Assembly (NCBI RefSeq): GCF_003732425.1
Contig: NZ_MOBX01000015.1
Location: forward strand, 142,303 to 206,302
Direction of reading: 5' to 3'
DNA length: 64,000 nucleotides
Source: Pseudomonas fluorescens
GTDB lineage: Bacteria > Pseudomonadota > Gammaproteobacteria > Pseudomonadales > Pseudomonadaceae
Under the pieces are notes generated by a model that saw only the letters and a program-made list of their open reading frames with translations, was not told the DNA's origin and made no database searches. Each line of letters begins with the position of its first letter. Within the stretch, counting starts at the first letter, position 1. The translations under genes and the position numbers were made by a program. Of this stretch, positions 1 through 7,722 are shown piece after piece.

Positions 1-472
1 CGCTGTAGGTAGCGTTGAAGCGCTCCGGAAACAACGCCACCACCGAGGCGATATTGATGATCGTGCCGCGTCCGGCCTTGGCGAAACTGGCGGCGGCTGC
101 CGAGGCCAGGCGCGTGACGGCGGTGATGTTCAACTGGATCAGTCGCTCCAATTGGTCCATATCAGCGTTGGCCAGCAATCCGTCCGCCGCCACACCAGCG
201 TTATTGACCAGCAAGCTGATGCTGGAATCGCTGCGCAGACGTTGTTCGAGTTTGAGTACGTCATCCTTTTGCGTCAGGTCTGCTTTCAGTACTTCGACCT
301 GAACGCCATGGGCATCACGCAACTGGCTCGCAGCACTTTCCAGACGATCCTTGTCACGGGCAACCAGCAGCAAATCAAAACCACGCGCCGCCAGGCGGTC
401 AGCGTAAATTGCGCCGATTCCGGACGATGCGCCGGTCACCAGAGCAGTACCTTGAGATTGTGCGGAATTCAT
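1..472 (-). CDS. Short-chain dehydrogenase/reductase (SDR), C-terminus cut by window edge
   Basis: The reading frame starts at the ATG at 472 (protein begins MNSAQSQG) and runs off the left edge, leaving about 157 residues. It shows the classical SDR pattern: a Rossmann nucleotide-binding motif TGASSGIG near residue 14, the NNAG motif in the middle, and the start of the catalytic Ser segment (IINIASV). The Tyr-X-X-X-Lys motif should lie just past the visible part. Family membership is clear. The substrate cannot be named. A TATAAT-like -10 box and an inverted repeat lie just upstream. Confidence 0.85.
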   Translation of the reverse strand, partial: MNSAQSQGTALVTGASSGIGAIYADRLAARGFDLLLVARDKDRLESAASQLRDAHGVQVEVLKADLTQKDDVLKLEQRLRSDSSISLLVNNAGVAADGLLANADMDQLERLIQLNITAVTRLASAAAASFAKAGRGTIINIASVVALFPERFNATYS

Positions 473-504
473 GAGAATGCTCCTGGAACGTTTGGTGAAG
501 GAAG

Positions 505-549
505 TTGCCGATGAGGCGTATTGGCTCGACGCATCGGCAAATTATTATA
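505..549 (-). promoter_or_regulatory. Putative promoter/operator of the SDR gene
   Basis: On the minus strand there is a perfect TATAAT at 549-544. It is followed by a 9-bp perfect inverted repeat (TTGCCGATG at 505-513 and CATCGGCAA at 532-540, 18-bp spacer) that would cover the transcript start and leader. No good -35 box is visible 16-18 bp upstream. The repeat could be a repressor operator or a leader hairpin. Confidence 0.35.
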
Positions 550-641
550 GGCATAATCTAAACGCAATATGATAGCCGTAATTTCAAATTGTCCGACGGG
601 TGCCCTCTCCATCACTGCCCGCGGCCATGCGCTGCGCAAGT

Positions 642-666
642 AAAAAAGGCCGGTCAATGACCGGCC
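642..666 (-). terminator. Rho-independent terminator of the comEA-like gene
   Basis: A GGCCGGT/ACCGGCC stem with a short loop is followed on the minus strand by six T residues. It lies 22 bp past the comEA-like stop codon. Confidence 0.8.
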
Positions 667-688
667 CCCTTGGCGTTGAACACTCAGC

Positions 689-1024
689 TTAGTTGACTTC
701 CAGCTTGTCGCGATTGCGATCCAGAATCGCCTTGCCGATACCCTTCACTTCCAGCAACTCATCCACCGAGGAGAATGGCCCGTTTGTTTCACGATACGTA
801 ACAATTGCTTTGGCCTTGGCCTCACCGACTCCCGCCAGTTCCTTTTGTAGCGCTGCCGCGTCGGCAGCGTTGAGATCGACTTTTGCACTTTGGGAAGGTG
901 CCGCGGCATCCATCACCAAAGGCGCATTGGGTGTCTCCGCTGGCGCAACAGGTGCGGCAATAGCGGCGATCGAGGCGCTGGTGAGGAAAGCGAAAATCAG
1001 AGAGTAGAAGTAACCGGTACGCAT
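689..1024 (-). CDS. ComEA-family helix-hairpin-helix protein
   Basis: A 111-residue protein starting at the ATG at 1024 (MRTGYFYSLIFAF). It has an N-terminal signal peptide with hydrophobic core and AIAA-type cleavage region, a short Pro/Ala linker, and a C-terminal ComEA-type double helix-hairpin-helix (VDLNAADAAALQKELAGVG ... VDELLEVKGIGKAIL). Such domains bind DNA without sequence specificity, and in competent bacteria ComEA pulls DNA through the outer membrane into the periplasm. Pseudomonads carry this gene next to wbpM, so a housekeeping or competence role is inferred only. An upstream in-frame start (1105) would bury the signal peptide and was not chosen. Confidence 0.85.
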   Translation of the reverse strand: MRTGYFYSLIFAFLTSASIAAIAAPVAPAETPNAPLVMDAAAPSQSAKVDLNAADAAALQKELAGVGEAKAKAIVTYRETNGPFSSVDELLEVKGIGKAILDRNRDKLEVN

Positions 1025-1134
1025 TAGTGACGCTCCATCATCGTTTGAGAAAGCAGCTTTTCCGAAGCTGCTCTCCAAACGTAGGTCATGGTGGAGCGAT
1101 GTCAAAAATGCGTGCGTTACAGGATGTGAAACAA

Positions 1135-3129
1135 TCAGGGCTCGAGACGGCGCTGCTGGTAGATCCAGTCGACGATTTCGCCATCGGGGGTGTAGCCGGA
1201 GACGGTTTCGCGCAGGAGTTGGCGGACGCGGGAGTAGTCGTCCTGCTCAACGGCGATTAGCAAGTCTGCCAAGCGCCCTTTGAGAACGTCCCAAGGGAGG
1301 TAATCTTCGTTGGCACTCATGATCATCGGGTGTTGAGTGGCCGAAACGTTATCGCCGATCAGCAACTCTTCATAAAGCTTTTCACCTGGGCGCAGGCCGG
1401 TGAACTCAATGGAAATATCACCGTGCAGATTTTTCTCAGAACGAATACTCAAACCCGACAAGTGAATCATTTTCTCAGCCAGTTCGACGATTCTAACCGG
1501 CTCGCCCATGTCAAGTACAAACACATCACCGCCCTGTCCCATGGAACCGGCCTGTATGACCAATTGCGCGGCTTCCGGGATAGTCATGAAGTAGCGGGTG
1601 ATTTTGGGGTGAGTTACCGTCAGAGGGCCACCGGATTTGATCTGGCTGTGGAATAGTGGAATTACGGAGCCCGATGAGCCTAATACATTGCCAAAACGAA
1701 CCATCGTGAAACGGGTTTTGTTTACCCGTGAAACATTAGCTTTGTCGTCGAACAAAACGGGAGCAATCTCGCGACTGAGGGCCTGGAGGGTTAACTCGGC
1801 GAGTCGTTTGGTGCTGCCCATGACATTGGTCGGTCTCACCGCCTTGTCAGTGGAGATCAGGACGAAGTTGGCAACACCTGACTGAAGCGCGGCCTGAGCG
1901 GTATTCAGTGTACCAATGACGTTATTGAGTACGCCTTCAGCAATATTGTGCTCAACGATTGGCACGTGCTTGTAAGCGGCGGCGTGATAGACGGTGTCCA
2001 CGCGCCAAGTTTTCATGACATCAAGAAGTTTACCCTGATGGCGGATAGAGCCGAGGATCGGGAGCAATTTGACAGAAACAGACTCCCGAACACCACGTTG
2101 CTCCAACTCCGAAAGGATGCTGTAAAGGTTGAACTCGCTGTGTTCAAACAAAAGGAGCGTGGTAGGTCTCAGTAAAAAAATCTGGCGACAAAGTTCTGAT
2201 CCAATCGACCCGCCTGCACCCGTCACCAAAACTGTCTTGCCTTTAATGCAGTGCTCGAGCAAGTCATGTTGTGCGGGCACCGCATCACGTCCCAGCAAGT
2301 CAGCGATGTCGACTTCTTGAATGTCTTCTACCTTTACACGGCCGCTGGCCAGGTCGGTGAAATTGGGAACGCTACGCACATGCAGCGGAAAGCCTTCAAG
2401 GAAATTAAGGATCTCCCGACGTCTGGCTCGCGTCGAAGATGGGAGTGCCAACAAGACTTCCTGCGCACCCGTCACATCGATCATTTGCTGGATATGTTTT
2501 GGCTTATAGACCTGTAGGCCCGAGATTGAACGGTCTGCAATACTCGAGTCGTCATCGATGAATGCTACCGGACGCATTACTCGCCCCATGCGCAACGCAG
2601 CGACCAACTGGTTACCCGCCACACCCGCACCATAAATCGCTACTTTCGTCAGGCCATCGTCGCGATTAGTGAACGGGACATGTTGGGCAGCCGTGAACCA
2701 GTCGCCCATGAAATATTGACGCATGCATAGGCGCAAGCCACCGATGATGACGAGACTGAGCCACCAATAGTTGAAAATGATCGAACGGGGGACAACGGCC
2801 TCGTGGTTGCTGTACCAATAAACCACCAGAGCGAGTATCAACGAAGAGAGACTTACGGCCTTGATGATAGCGACCAACGCATCATTGCCAAAATATCGCA
2901 TGACCGCACGATACATACCGAATCGGATAAAGAGAGGAATAGCGACAAGAGGGGCGCAGATGAACAGCCAGAGATGGACTTTTATAGGATTGACCATCTC
3001 GTCGACCCCAAGACGCACGATAAACGCCATCCAGAGCGCCGCCCAGACGAGGACGATATCCGTCAGCACCTGAATCAGTCGCTTTTGTCTGCGCGGTAGC
3101 GCCAACAAAAATCCGCGTAGCTTTCCCAT
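1135..3129 (-). CDS. wbpM: WbpM-type UDP-GlcNAc C6-dehydratase / nucleoside-diphosphate sugar epimerase
   Basis: A 664-residue protein. The N-terminal ~150 residues contain about four hydrophobic membrane segments. A first Rossmann domain follows (YGAGVAGNQL), then the catalytic SDR domain with TGAGGSIGSE. The usual catalytic Tyr-Lys pair is replaced by Met-Lys (NVMGSTKR), as in the WbpM/FlaA1/PglF C6-dehydratases. By family the enzyme makes UDP-2-acetamido-2,6-dideoxy-D-xylo-4-hexulose, the precursor of QuiNAc/FucNAc. Start chosen at 3129 (MGKLRGFLLALPRR) behind GAGGGAAT; a longer frame to 3213 lacks family similarity. It closes the O-antigen locus, as in P. aeruginosa. Confidence 0.93.
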   Translation of the reverse strand: MGKLRGFLLALPRRQKRLIQVLTDIVLVWAALWMAFIVRLGVDEMVNPIKVHLWLFICAPLVAIPLFIRFGMYRAVMRYFGNDALVAIIKAVSLSSLILALVVYWYSNHEAVVPRSIIFNYWWLSLVIIGGLRLCMRQYFMGDWFTAAQHVPFTNRDDGLTKVAIYGAGVAGNQLVAALRMGRVMRPVAFIDDDSSIADRSISGLQVYKPKHIQQMIDVTGAQEVLLALPSSTRARRREILNFLEGFPLHVRSVPNFTDLASGRVKVEDIQEVDIADLLGRDAVPAQHDLLEHCIKGKTVLVTGAGGSIGSELCRQIFLLRPTTLLLFEHSEFNLYSILSELEQRGVRESVSVKLLPILGSIRHQGKLLDVMKTWRVDTVYHAAAYKHVPIVEHNIAEGVLNNVIGTLNTAQAALQSGVANFVLISTDKAVRPTNVMGSTKRLAELTLQALSREIAPVLFDDKANVSRVNKTRFTMVRFGNVLGSSGSVIPLFHSQIKSGGPLTVTHPKITRYFMTIPEAAQLVIQAGSMGQGGDVFVLDMGEPVRIVELAEKMIHLSGLSIRSEKNLHGDISIEFTGLRPGEKLYEELLIGDNVSATQHPMIMSANEDYLPWDVLKGRLADLLIAVEQDDYSRVRQLLRETVSGYTPDGEIVDWIYQQRRLEP

Positions 3130-4154
3130 ATTCCCTCGCCCCAATCTGACCTGCTCCGTTGGTTGAACCGGCTGACACATTGTACGGAGTAAAAGATCCG
3201 CATTACAAAACAAACGCTAGCGAAACCTTACCAGCAAATCGACTCAAGCTCCTGCCAAGTGAACATGCGGCAGAATTCTTGAGTTCTCGAGATGCGAACA
3301 AATCGTCGCAAAAGGGCTGAAGTGCCGGTTGAGCAAAGCCCCAGCAGGCGTAGCGTACGCATTAGGCGCCGCATCCGGCTCTGTTGTAAGCGCAATAAAT
3401 CCCACCCATTTCAAAGTGGGTGGAGCTCTGGGCCAGGTGATTTAGATGAACAGTTCCACGGCAGCAAGCCTGCATAAGCCACAACCGAAGCAGCCGTGGG
3501 TAGGCGTTCAAATGCGCGTTGCAGCCACGCACAGGGTTCTTGGCCATCAGCTTTGGCTGTCTCGATCGGGCTCTAAAGTTGAGAACTGGCCATCGCGCCT
3601 TTGGTTGTATCGCTGAATAACCAGTTCTTTCTATCGATCAGGAAGGGCGAATCGCGCGTCTAGTCAAACTCGACAAGAACAGCAAGTCTATCGATGGCCT
3701 TTCGGAAGTCGACGGGCTTGGGTCAGATAGACTTTTCGACTTTGGCATCGGATCGCATCATCGCGGACTGGCTCCCGAGAGAATCGGGATCATCTAAGCG
3801 CTTTGAATGTGGGGTTGGTGGAGCGGTTACGGCTATACGAGCACACCGGCGTGTCATCACGCGTGAACGAAAGCATAAGTACGGAGAAGGTATCGAGGAC
3901 GATGAATCGTTTTGATCTGCACCATTAGGTCCCCACCGCATGCCCGCATACGGTGGAGCCAGATGCGTTTTCAACCAGGACACCGCTGCTAAGCTTATCC
4001 ACAGCTGCTGCGAAAAAAACAGCAATCCTCCCTGAGCAATTTTCAATCGACAGGATGTGTCAGTTTCAATCAGCACGAGCATTCTGCAAAAACTGTTCTT
4101 TGAGAATGATGCCTCTGGGCGCCGCGCCAGAACTCTGAAAGGCGCCCCTTCCGC
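3130..4154. other. Gene-poor 1-kb stretch holding IS66 debris
   Basis: No intact gene was found here. The part from 3386 to about 3761 is the IS66 remnant described separately. 3762-4154 shows no convincing reading frame; short open frames there have no recognisable domain. 3130-3385 is presumably the wbpM promoter region plus flank. The stretch separates wbpM from the AT-rich glycosylation module. Confidence 0.6.
3386..3761 (-). pseudogene. Degenerate IS66-family element: tnpB 5' end fused by deletion to tnpC 3' end
   Basis: Read on the minus strand in one frame. From 3761 it starts like IS66 TnpB (MMRSDAKVEKSI, stop at 3723, then PKPVDFRKAIDRLAVLVEFD, stop at 3660). It then passes straight into the C-terminal region of the IS66 TnpC transposase (NWLFSDTTKGAMASSQL, stop at 3573, then ETAKADGQEPCAWLQRAFE and LLPWNC) and ends at a TGA at 3411. 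Most of tnpB and tnpC is missing. GTAAGCGC at 3386, just beyond the tnpC end, matches the usual IS66 terminal inverted-repeat start. I found no partner end. The copy is dead. Confidence 0.8.
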
Positions 4155-4508
4155 CTATTCCTCTTTAGAACCGGTAACAGGCCTTTCCGAGTTTTCGCCC
4201 CGAACCGCGCGGTCAATCGCAATAAAACGCGAAAGACTTGTTATATTTTCATTTAGAGATTTAATTTGAACAGTAAGGAAAAATATAAACAAAGAGCCAA
4301 TGGCAAACCACAAGTAAAGAAGTAAGTCAGCTCCACGACCAACCCCAAAAAACTCAGCTACCACCGTTGAATGTTCAGGAAGCAATACAAAATATATCGA
4401 GCAGCAAGAAAAGAACACTACTACCCAAGGGATAAAGCGCACACGCTGCCGCTGAATAATTGCACACACTATTAAAAAAACAAAAAACAACACAAGGATA
4501 ATTTTCAT
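4155..4508 (-). CDS. DUF2304 membrane protein
   Basis: A 117-residue protein from the ATG at 4508 (MKIILVLFFVF), starting 4 bp after the stop of the preceding GT2 gene. Three hydrophobic helices (about residues 1-17, 25-45 and 60-82) are followed by a short amphipathic and charged tail (LNENITSLSRFIAIDRAVRG). This is the DUF2304 pattern, often encoded next to dolichyl-phosphate-mannose-synthase-like GT2 enzymes. It may supply the membrane anchor that the neighbouring short GT2 lacks (inference). AT-rich like the whole module. Confidence 0.8.
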   Translation of the reverse strand: MKIILVLFFVFLIVCAIIQRQRVRFIPWVVVFFSCCSIYFVLLPEHSTVVAEFFGVGRGADLLLYLWFAIGSLFIFFLTVQIKSLNENITSLSRFIAIDRAVRGENSERPVTGSKEE

Positions 4509-4512
4509 AAAA

Positions 4513-5187
4513 TCACCGTATAAACTTCGAGGACAACTGCTCAAGTAAAATCGAGAACGAATTAGATAACTTCTGCCCCTTGGCGATTGAGTACTCCGTA
4601 TATGTAATCGTAACCGGATACTCTTTAACAACTAAGCGACACGCCCCAATAATATCAATAATTTCAGATGCATGCGACATTCTGTTCTGTCTGATTTTAA
4701 TCTGCCTGGCTGCATTTACCGTAAAAACTCTTAACCCATTATGGGCATCGGTTAACCAGACGCCACTCACAACACCTGTAAAAAAAGCAGCACACTTCAG
4801 GAAAACACGACGGAATTTTGTAATCCCAACTGCATTACCAAGAAAGCGCGAGCCCAGAACGACATCAATATCGCCAGTTTTAATTAAATTGAGCATACCA
4901 ACAACATCTTGAATGGAGTGCTGCCCATCGGCATCAAATGTAACAATATATTCGGCGTCATTTTTTATAGCAAACTCTATCCCTGTTTGCAAAGCAGCTC
5001 CTTGCCCAAGATTAATCGGGTGAGCAATGCACCAAGCACCTGTTTTTTTGAGTTCAGAATAAGTTTCATCTGATGAGCCGTCATCAACAACAACAACATT
5101 TTCAAAAACCAAACGAACATCTTCAACGACCCGCGAAATAACGCTTGCCTCATTATATGCTGCGATTACGATCCAAACCTTATTCAT
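4513..5187 (-). CDS. GT2 glycosyltransferase, polyprenyl-phosphate sugar synthase type
   Basis: A 224-residue GT-A protein. It opens with VWIVIAAYNEASVI, has the nucleotide-binding VVVDDGSSDET and the DXD-type FDADGQH, and the NLGQGAALQTGIEFA segment typical of DPM1/GtrB/ArnC-like enzymes that move a sugar from a nucleotide donor to undecaprenyl phosphate on the cytosolic face. GtrB and ArnC are usually over 300 residues with two C-terminal membrane helices; this protein ends after the catalytic domain. It lies 3 bp after the SMR-type gene and 4 bp before DUF2304, so the genes are almost certainly co-transcribed. The sugar is unknown. Confidence 0.88.
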   Translation of the reverse strand: MNKVWIVIAAYNEASVISRVVEDVRLVFENVVVVDDGSSDETYSELKKTGAWCIAHPINLGQGAALQTGIEFAIKNDAEYIVTFDADGQHSIQDVVGMLNLIKTGDIDVVLGSRFLGNAVGITKFRRVFLKCAAFFTGVVSGVWLTDAHNGLRVFTVNAARQIKIRQNRMSHASEIIDIIGACRLVVKEYPVTITYTEYSIAKGQKLSNSFSILLEQLSSKFIR

Positions 5188-5190
5188 AAA

Positions 5191-5550
5191 TCAATCACCC
5201 GAAACGCCGACAAGAACAACGCCAACCAAAATGAAGAAAACACCGGAAATATGAAACCAGTTGATTTTTTCACCCCAAAGCCACCACCCCAAAAAAACCA
5301 TTATAGCAATAGAAAGAGAAACAAATGGGTAAGCGTAGGATATAGATATGGAACGTAAAAGCCAAATCCAGTAGATCGTCAGAAGGCCATAAATACCTAT
5401 AGCCATGAAAAACTCAAAACTCGTCAACAGCGCACCAGCGATGGCGTAAATACTACCATGAGTGGAAATGGAAATCGCAACCCTCTTAAACAGGACCTGA
5501 CCAAACACCATTCCAAACACATAAACCAAAAGAAAAACTATGTCTTTCAC
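5191..5550 (-). CDS. Small EamA/SMR-type membrane protein, candidate lipid-linked sugar flippase
   Basis: A 119-residue protein with four hydrophobic helices, a GTG start at 5550 and GAGG 8 bp upstream. The fold pattern (GQVLFKRVA in helix 1, SISYAYPFVSLSIAIMVFLG in helix 3, LVGVVLVG at the end) is that of SMR/EamA half-transporters such as ArnE/ArnF. Its place between a GT-C-like transferase and a polyprenyl-phosphate GT2 suggests it flips the lipid-linked sugar to the periplasm, the job of GtrA or ArnEF in related modules. That role is inferred from context. Confidence 0.75.
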   Translation of the reverse strand: MKDIVFLLVYVFGMVFGQVLFKRVAISISTHGSIYAIAGALLTSFEFFMAIGIYGLLTIYWIWLLRSISISYAYPFVSLSIAIMVFLGWWLWGEKINWFHISGVFFILVGVVLVGVSGD

Positions 5551-5560
5551 AAAAAAAACC

Positions 5561-7384
5561 TCACATTGAAACTAATCTGGCAGTACAGGTTTTATCGCCG
5601 CTAGGAACGACCTCATATACAGCACCCTTCGCAACATCAAAGAACCTGGAAAACTGATTCCAAAAAAGGGGTGACATATTATCAATATAAATATATTTCA
5701 CGCTGCATAACTTTCGCGCAAAGAGACGCTGCCTGTAGTCCAAATTAATTCCGCGCTCCAGGTTATTATTATGATATATGTCATACCCTGCAGAATAAGC
5801 AATAAACTTTAACGGCATGGCTTTCATTTTGAAAATGAAATAGCCAAGAGTTATATTTTGATCATTAACATACCAAACCAGGTCGTTTTCATTGGCATAT
5901 TTCTTAAGCTTTTCAGCCTTTAAGCGATACTCTTCATTTACCATGACAGGTGGTCTTTTAGACGTCACAAAAACCGATAGCAAGGATGGGCTCACAACCG
6001 TACTAAACGAAACCATTGCAGCCACAAAAATAGCAAATACCAGAGTGGAAATATGATTCCGCACGACCAGAAACTGCATCAAAAATGTCGCAAACAATAC
6101 CACCATTAGATATCTTGAAAACGAATAGGGATCCTGCCCCCAAGGGGTCACGGCCGCAATATAAGCCAAAAACAATGTATAACTTACATTCGTCGCAATT
6201 AGAAGACCGACAGCTATCAGCTTATTTCGCGAGGGAATAGAACTACAAAAAACCAAGGATATACTTAAAGCAAAAATAGCAGCAACAAAAAACCATACTG
6301 GAGCAGACTTAAAATTAATGCTTGTCACGTAAAGCGGATCAATAAACCCTGCATGTACAAACTTATTATTTAAGACGACCAATAAACCTTTCCATAAATT
6401 TGCAAAAACTCCAGCACCTCCGCTTAATTTAGAAACATCAACGACGTCGCGTGACAAACCATAAAACCCAACATAAATAACCCAAGTGAAATATCCGACA
6501 CACACCAAACCAAGCAAAAACAAGGCGCGCGGAAAAACAGCAATTAGTTTTTCCTTGTATAGAAAAACCCTTACAGCAAAAAAGTACACCAGAACAAAAA
6601 AAGAAAATATTAAACCAACATGCTTCATTAAAACTAACGACACACACAAAACAGCGACGACCTTAAAAGCCTCGGCACCTTTCTCATGCGCAAACTTCAA
6701 AGCACACAAAAAAATAACAGCCTGTAACGGATCAACATACAAGGCTGAAACAAGCGCTTGAAAAAAAATCAAATATGCAAAAAAAACAGCAACGGCAGTT
6801 CCTGCAAATTTGTATTTAGACTCAGAATATGAAATAGCGTATAGCCCAGACAACGCCATAACCCAAGTCAAGAAATAAGACGCACTGATACCGGTACCTT
6901 TAAGCAACACCTCGCCAAAGTACCGAAATAGCGATATTCCTGGAATGTAATCCGGAAAAATAAGTACGCCCGGTGCGACGGGAAGGTTTTTCTGAGTAAT
7001 CAAGAACTCAATCTGAGCGCCCCAGTGCGAAAACTCGTCCCAAGCCCAATAATTGGCACCCCACGATGCGAAAAACGCGATCGTGAAAATCGCTGACAAT
7101 TCGACACCGACACGAATAACAGTCCATTTCTGACTTTCAGTATATAGCAACTTCCATAACGCAAGCCCTATCCCAACGACTCCCAAGATAACTACAAAAA
7201 TAATGCCTAATGAAAGAAGCTGCAGACAGGCAAACAAATAAAGTGTAATCATAATTCCCGAGCAGGCACAAATATACTCTGCGCGAGAGACACCAACTAA
7301 TGCGGAAGAGAACAAAACCACCCAGCCAAAAAAAACCATCCACATCAATAATAAATCGATCACTTCAATACCCACTAAATTCAT
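5561..7384 (-). CDS. Polytopic membrane protein, probable GT-C-fold glycosyltransferase
   Basis: A 607-residue protein with about a dozen hydrophobic helices. An early loop after the third or fourth helix carries ANYWAWDEFSHWGAQ, an acidic motif of the kind used as catalytic Asp/Glu by GT-C transferases that take polyprenyl-phosphate sugars. A soluble C-terminal part follows from about residue 485 (KRPPVMVNEEYRLKAEKL onward). I recognise no named family. Position at the head of the GT2/SMR/DUF2304 module suggests it is the periplasmic transferase that decorates O-antigen, like GtrC or ArnT. GC content is clearly lower than in core genes, which points to recent transfer. Confidence 0.65.
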   Translation of the reverse strand: MNLVGIEVIDLLLMWMVFFGWVVLFSSALVGVSRAEYICACSGIMITLYLFACLQLLSLGIIFVVILGVVGIGLALWKLLYTESQKWTVIRVGVELSAIFTIAFFASWGANYWAWDEFSHWGAQIEFLITQKNLPVAPGVLIFPDYIPGISLFRYFGEVLLKGTGISASYFLTWVMALSGLYAISYSESKYKFAGTAVAVFFAYLIFFQALVSALYVDPLQAVIFLCALKFAHEKGAEAFKVVAVLCVSLVLMKHVGLIFSFFVLVYFFAVRVFLYKEKLIAVFPRALFLLGLVCVGYFTWVIYVGFYGLSRDVVDVSKLSGGAGVFANLWKGLLVVLNNKFVHAGFIDPLYVTSINFKSAPVWFFVAAIFALSISLVFCSSIPSRNKLIAVGLLIATNVSYTLFLAYIAAVTPWGQDPYSFSRYLMVVLFATFLMQFLVVRNHISTLVFAIFVAAMVSFSTVVSPSLLSVFVTSKRPPVMVNEEYRLKAEKLKKYANENDLVWYVNDQNITLGYFIFKMKAMPLKFIAYSAGYDIYHNNNLERGINLDYRQRLFARKLCSVKYIYIDNMSPLFWNQFSRFFDVAKGAVYEVVPSGDKTCTARLVSM

Positions 7385-7722
7385 CGAAAAAGTGAAGCGC
7401 TAGGCAGAGAGCCTGCCACCGGTAGAGTCCGGAACCTCACACCAAAGAACTCAATTACAGATGGTCACGCCTTACTACTGGAAGACGGCCTCGTCGCGAC
7501 GCTGAGCGTTCGGTAGTGTACAGCCCTGCGATGCGTCAATCTAGACTCTAGGATCTGGATAGTGATTGAACTTGCCTCCAGACGAACCGGAACGTGAAAT
7601 TTGCCGCGGGCTGCGCAGAACGCAGCATTTCCGTTTACCGGGCAAAGTACCCACATCGCAGATCATGAAAAAAGCCATATCTAAATGGCTTTTTTCTGTC
7701 ACTGATCAGCCTGAAGCACGGA
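7385..7722. other. Intergenic stretch between the fused transferase and the decoration module
   Basis: It contains the terminator at 7667-7696 and presumably the promoter of the AT-rich module in 7385-7660. I see no coding frame and no clear -35/-10 pair. Confidence 0.5.
7667..7696 (-). terminator. Terminator after the fused glycosyltransferase
   Basis: A 12-bp perfect stem (GAAAAAAGCCAT / ATGGCTTTTTTC) with a 6-base loop and a T tract on both strands. It lies 26 bp past the stop at 7723 and separates the wzm-wzt unit from the downstream AT-rich module. Confidence 0.85.

Noticed and set aside
3694..3915. 73-codon plus-strand frame in the IS66 debris
   Set aside because: Opposite strand of the tnpB remnant; no similarity of its own.
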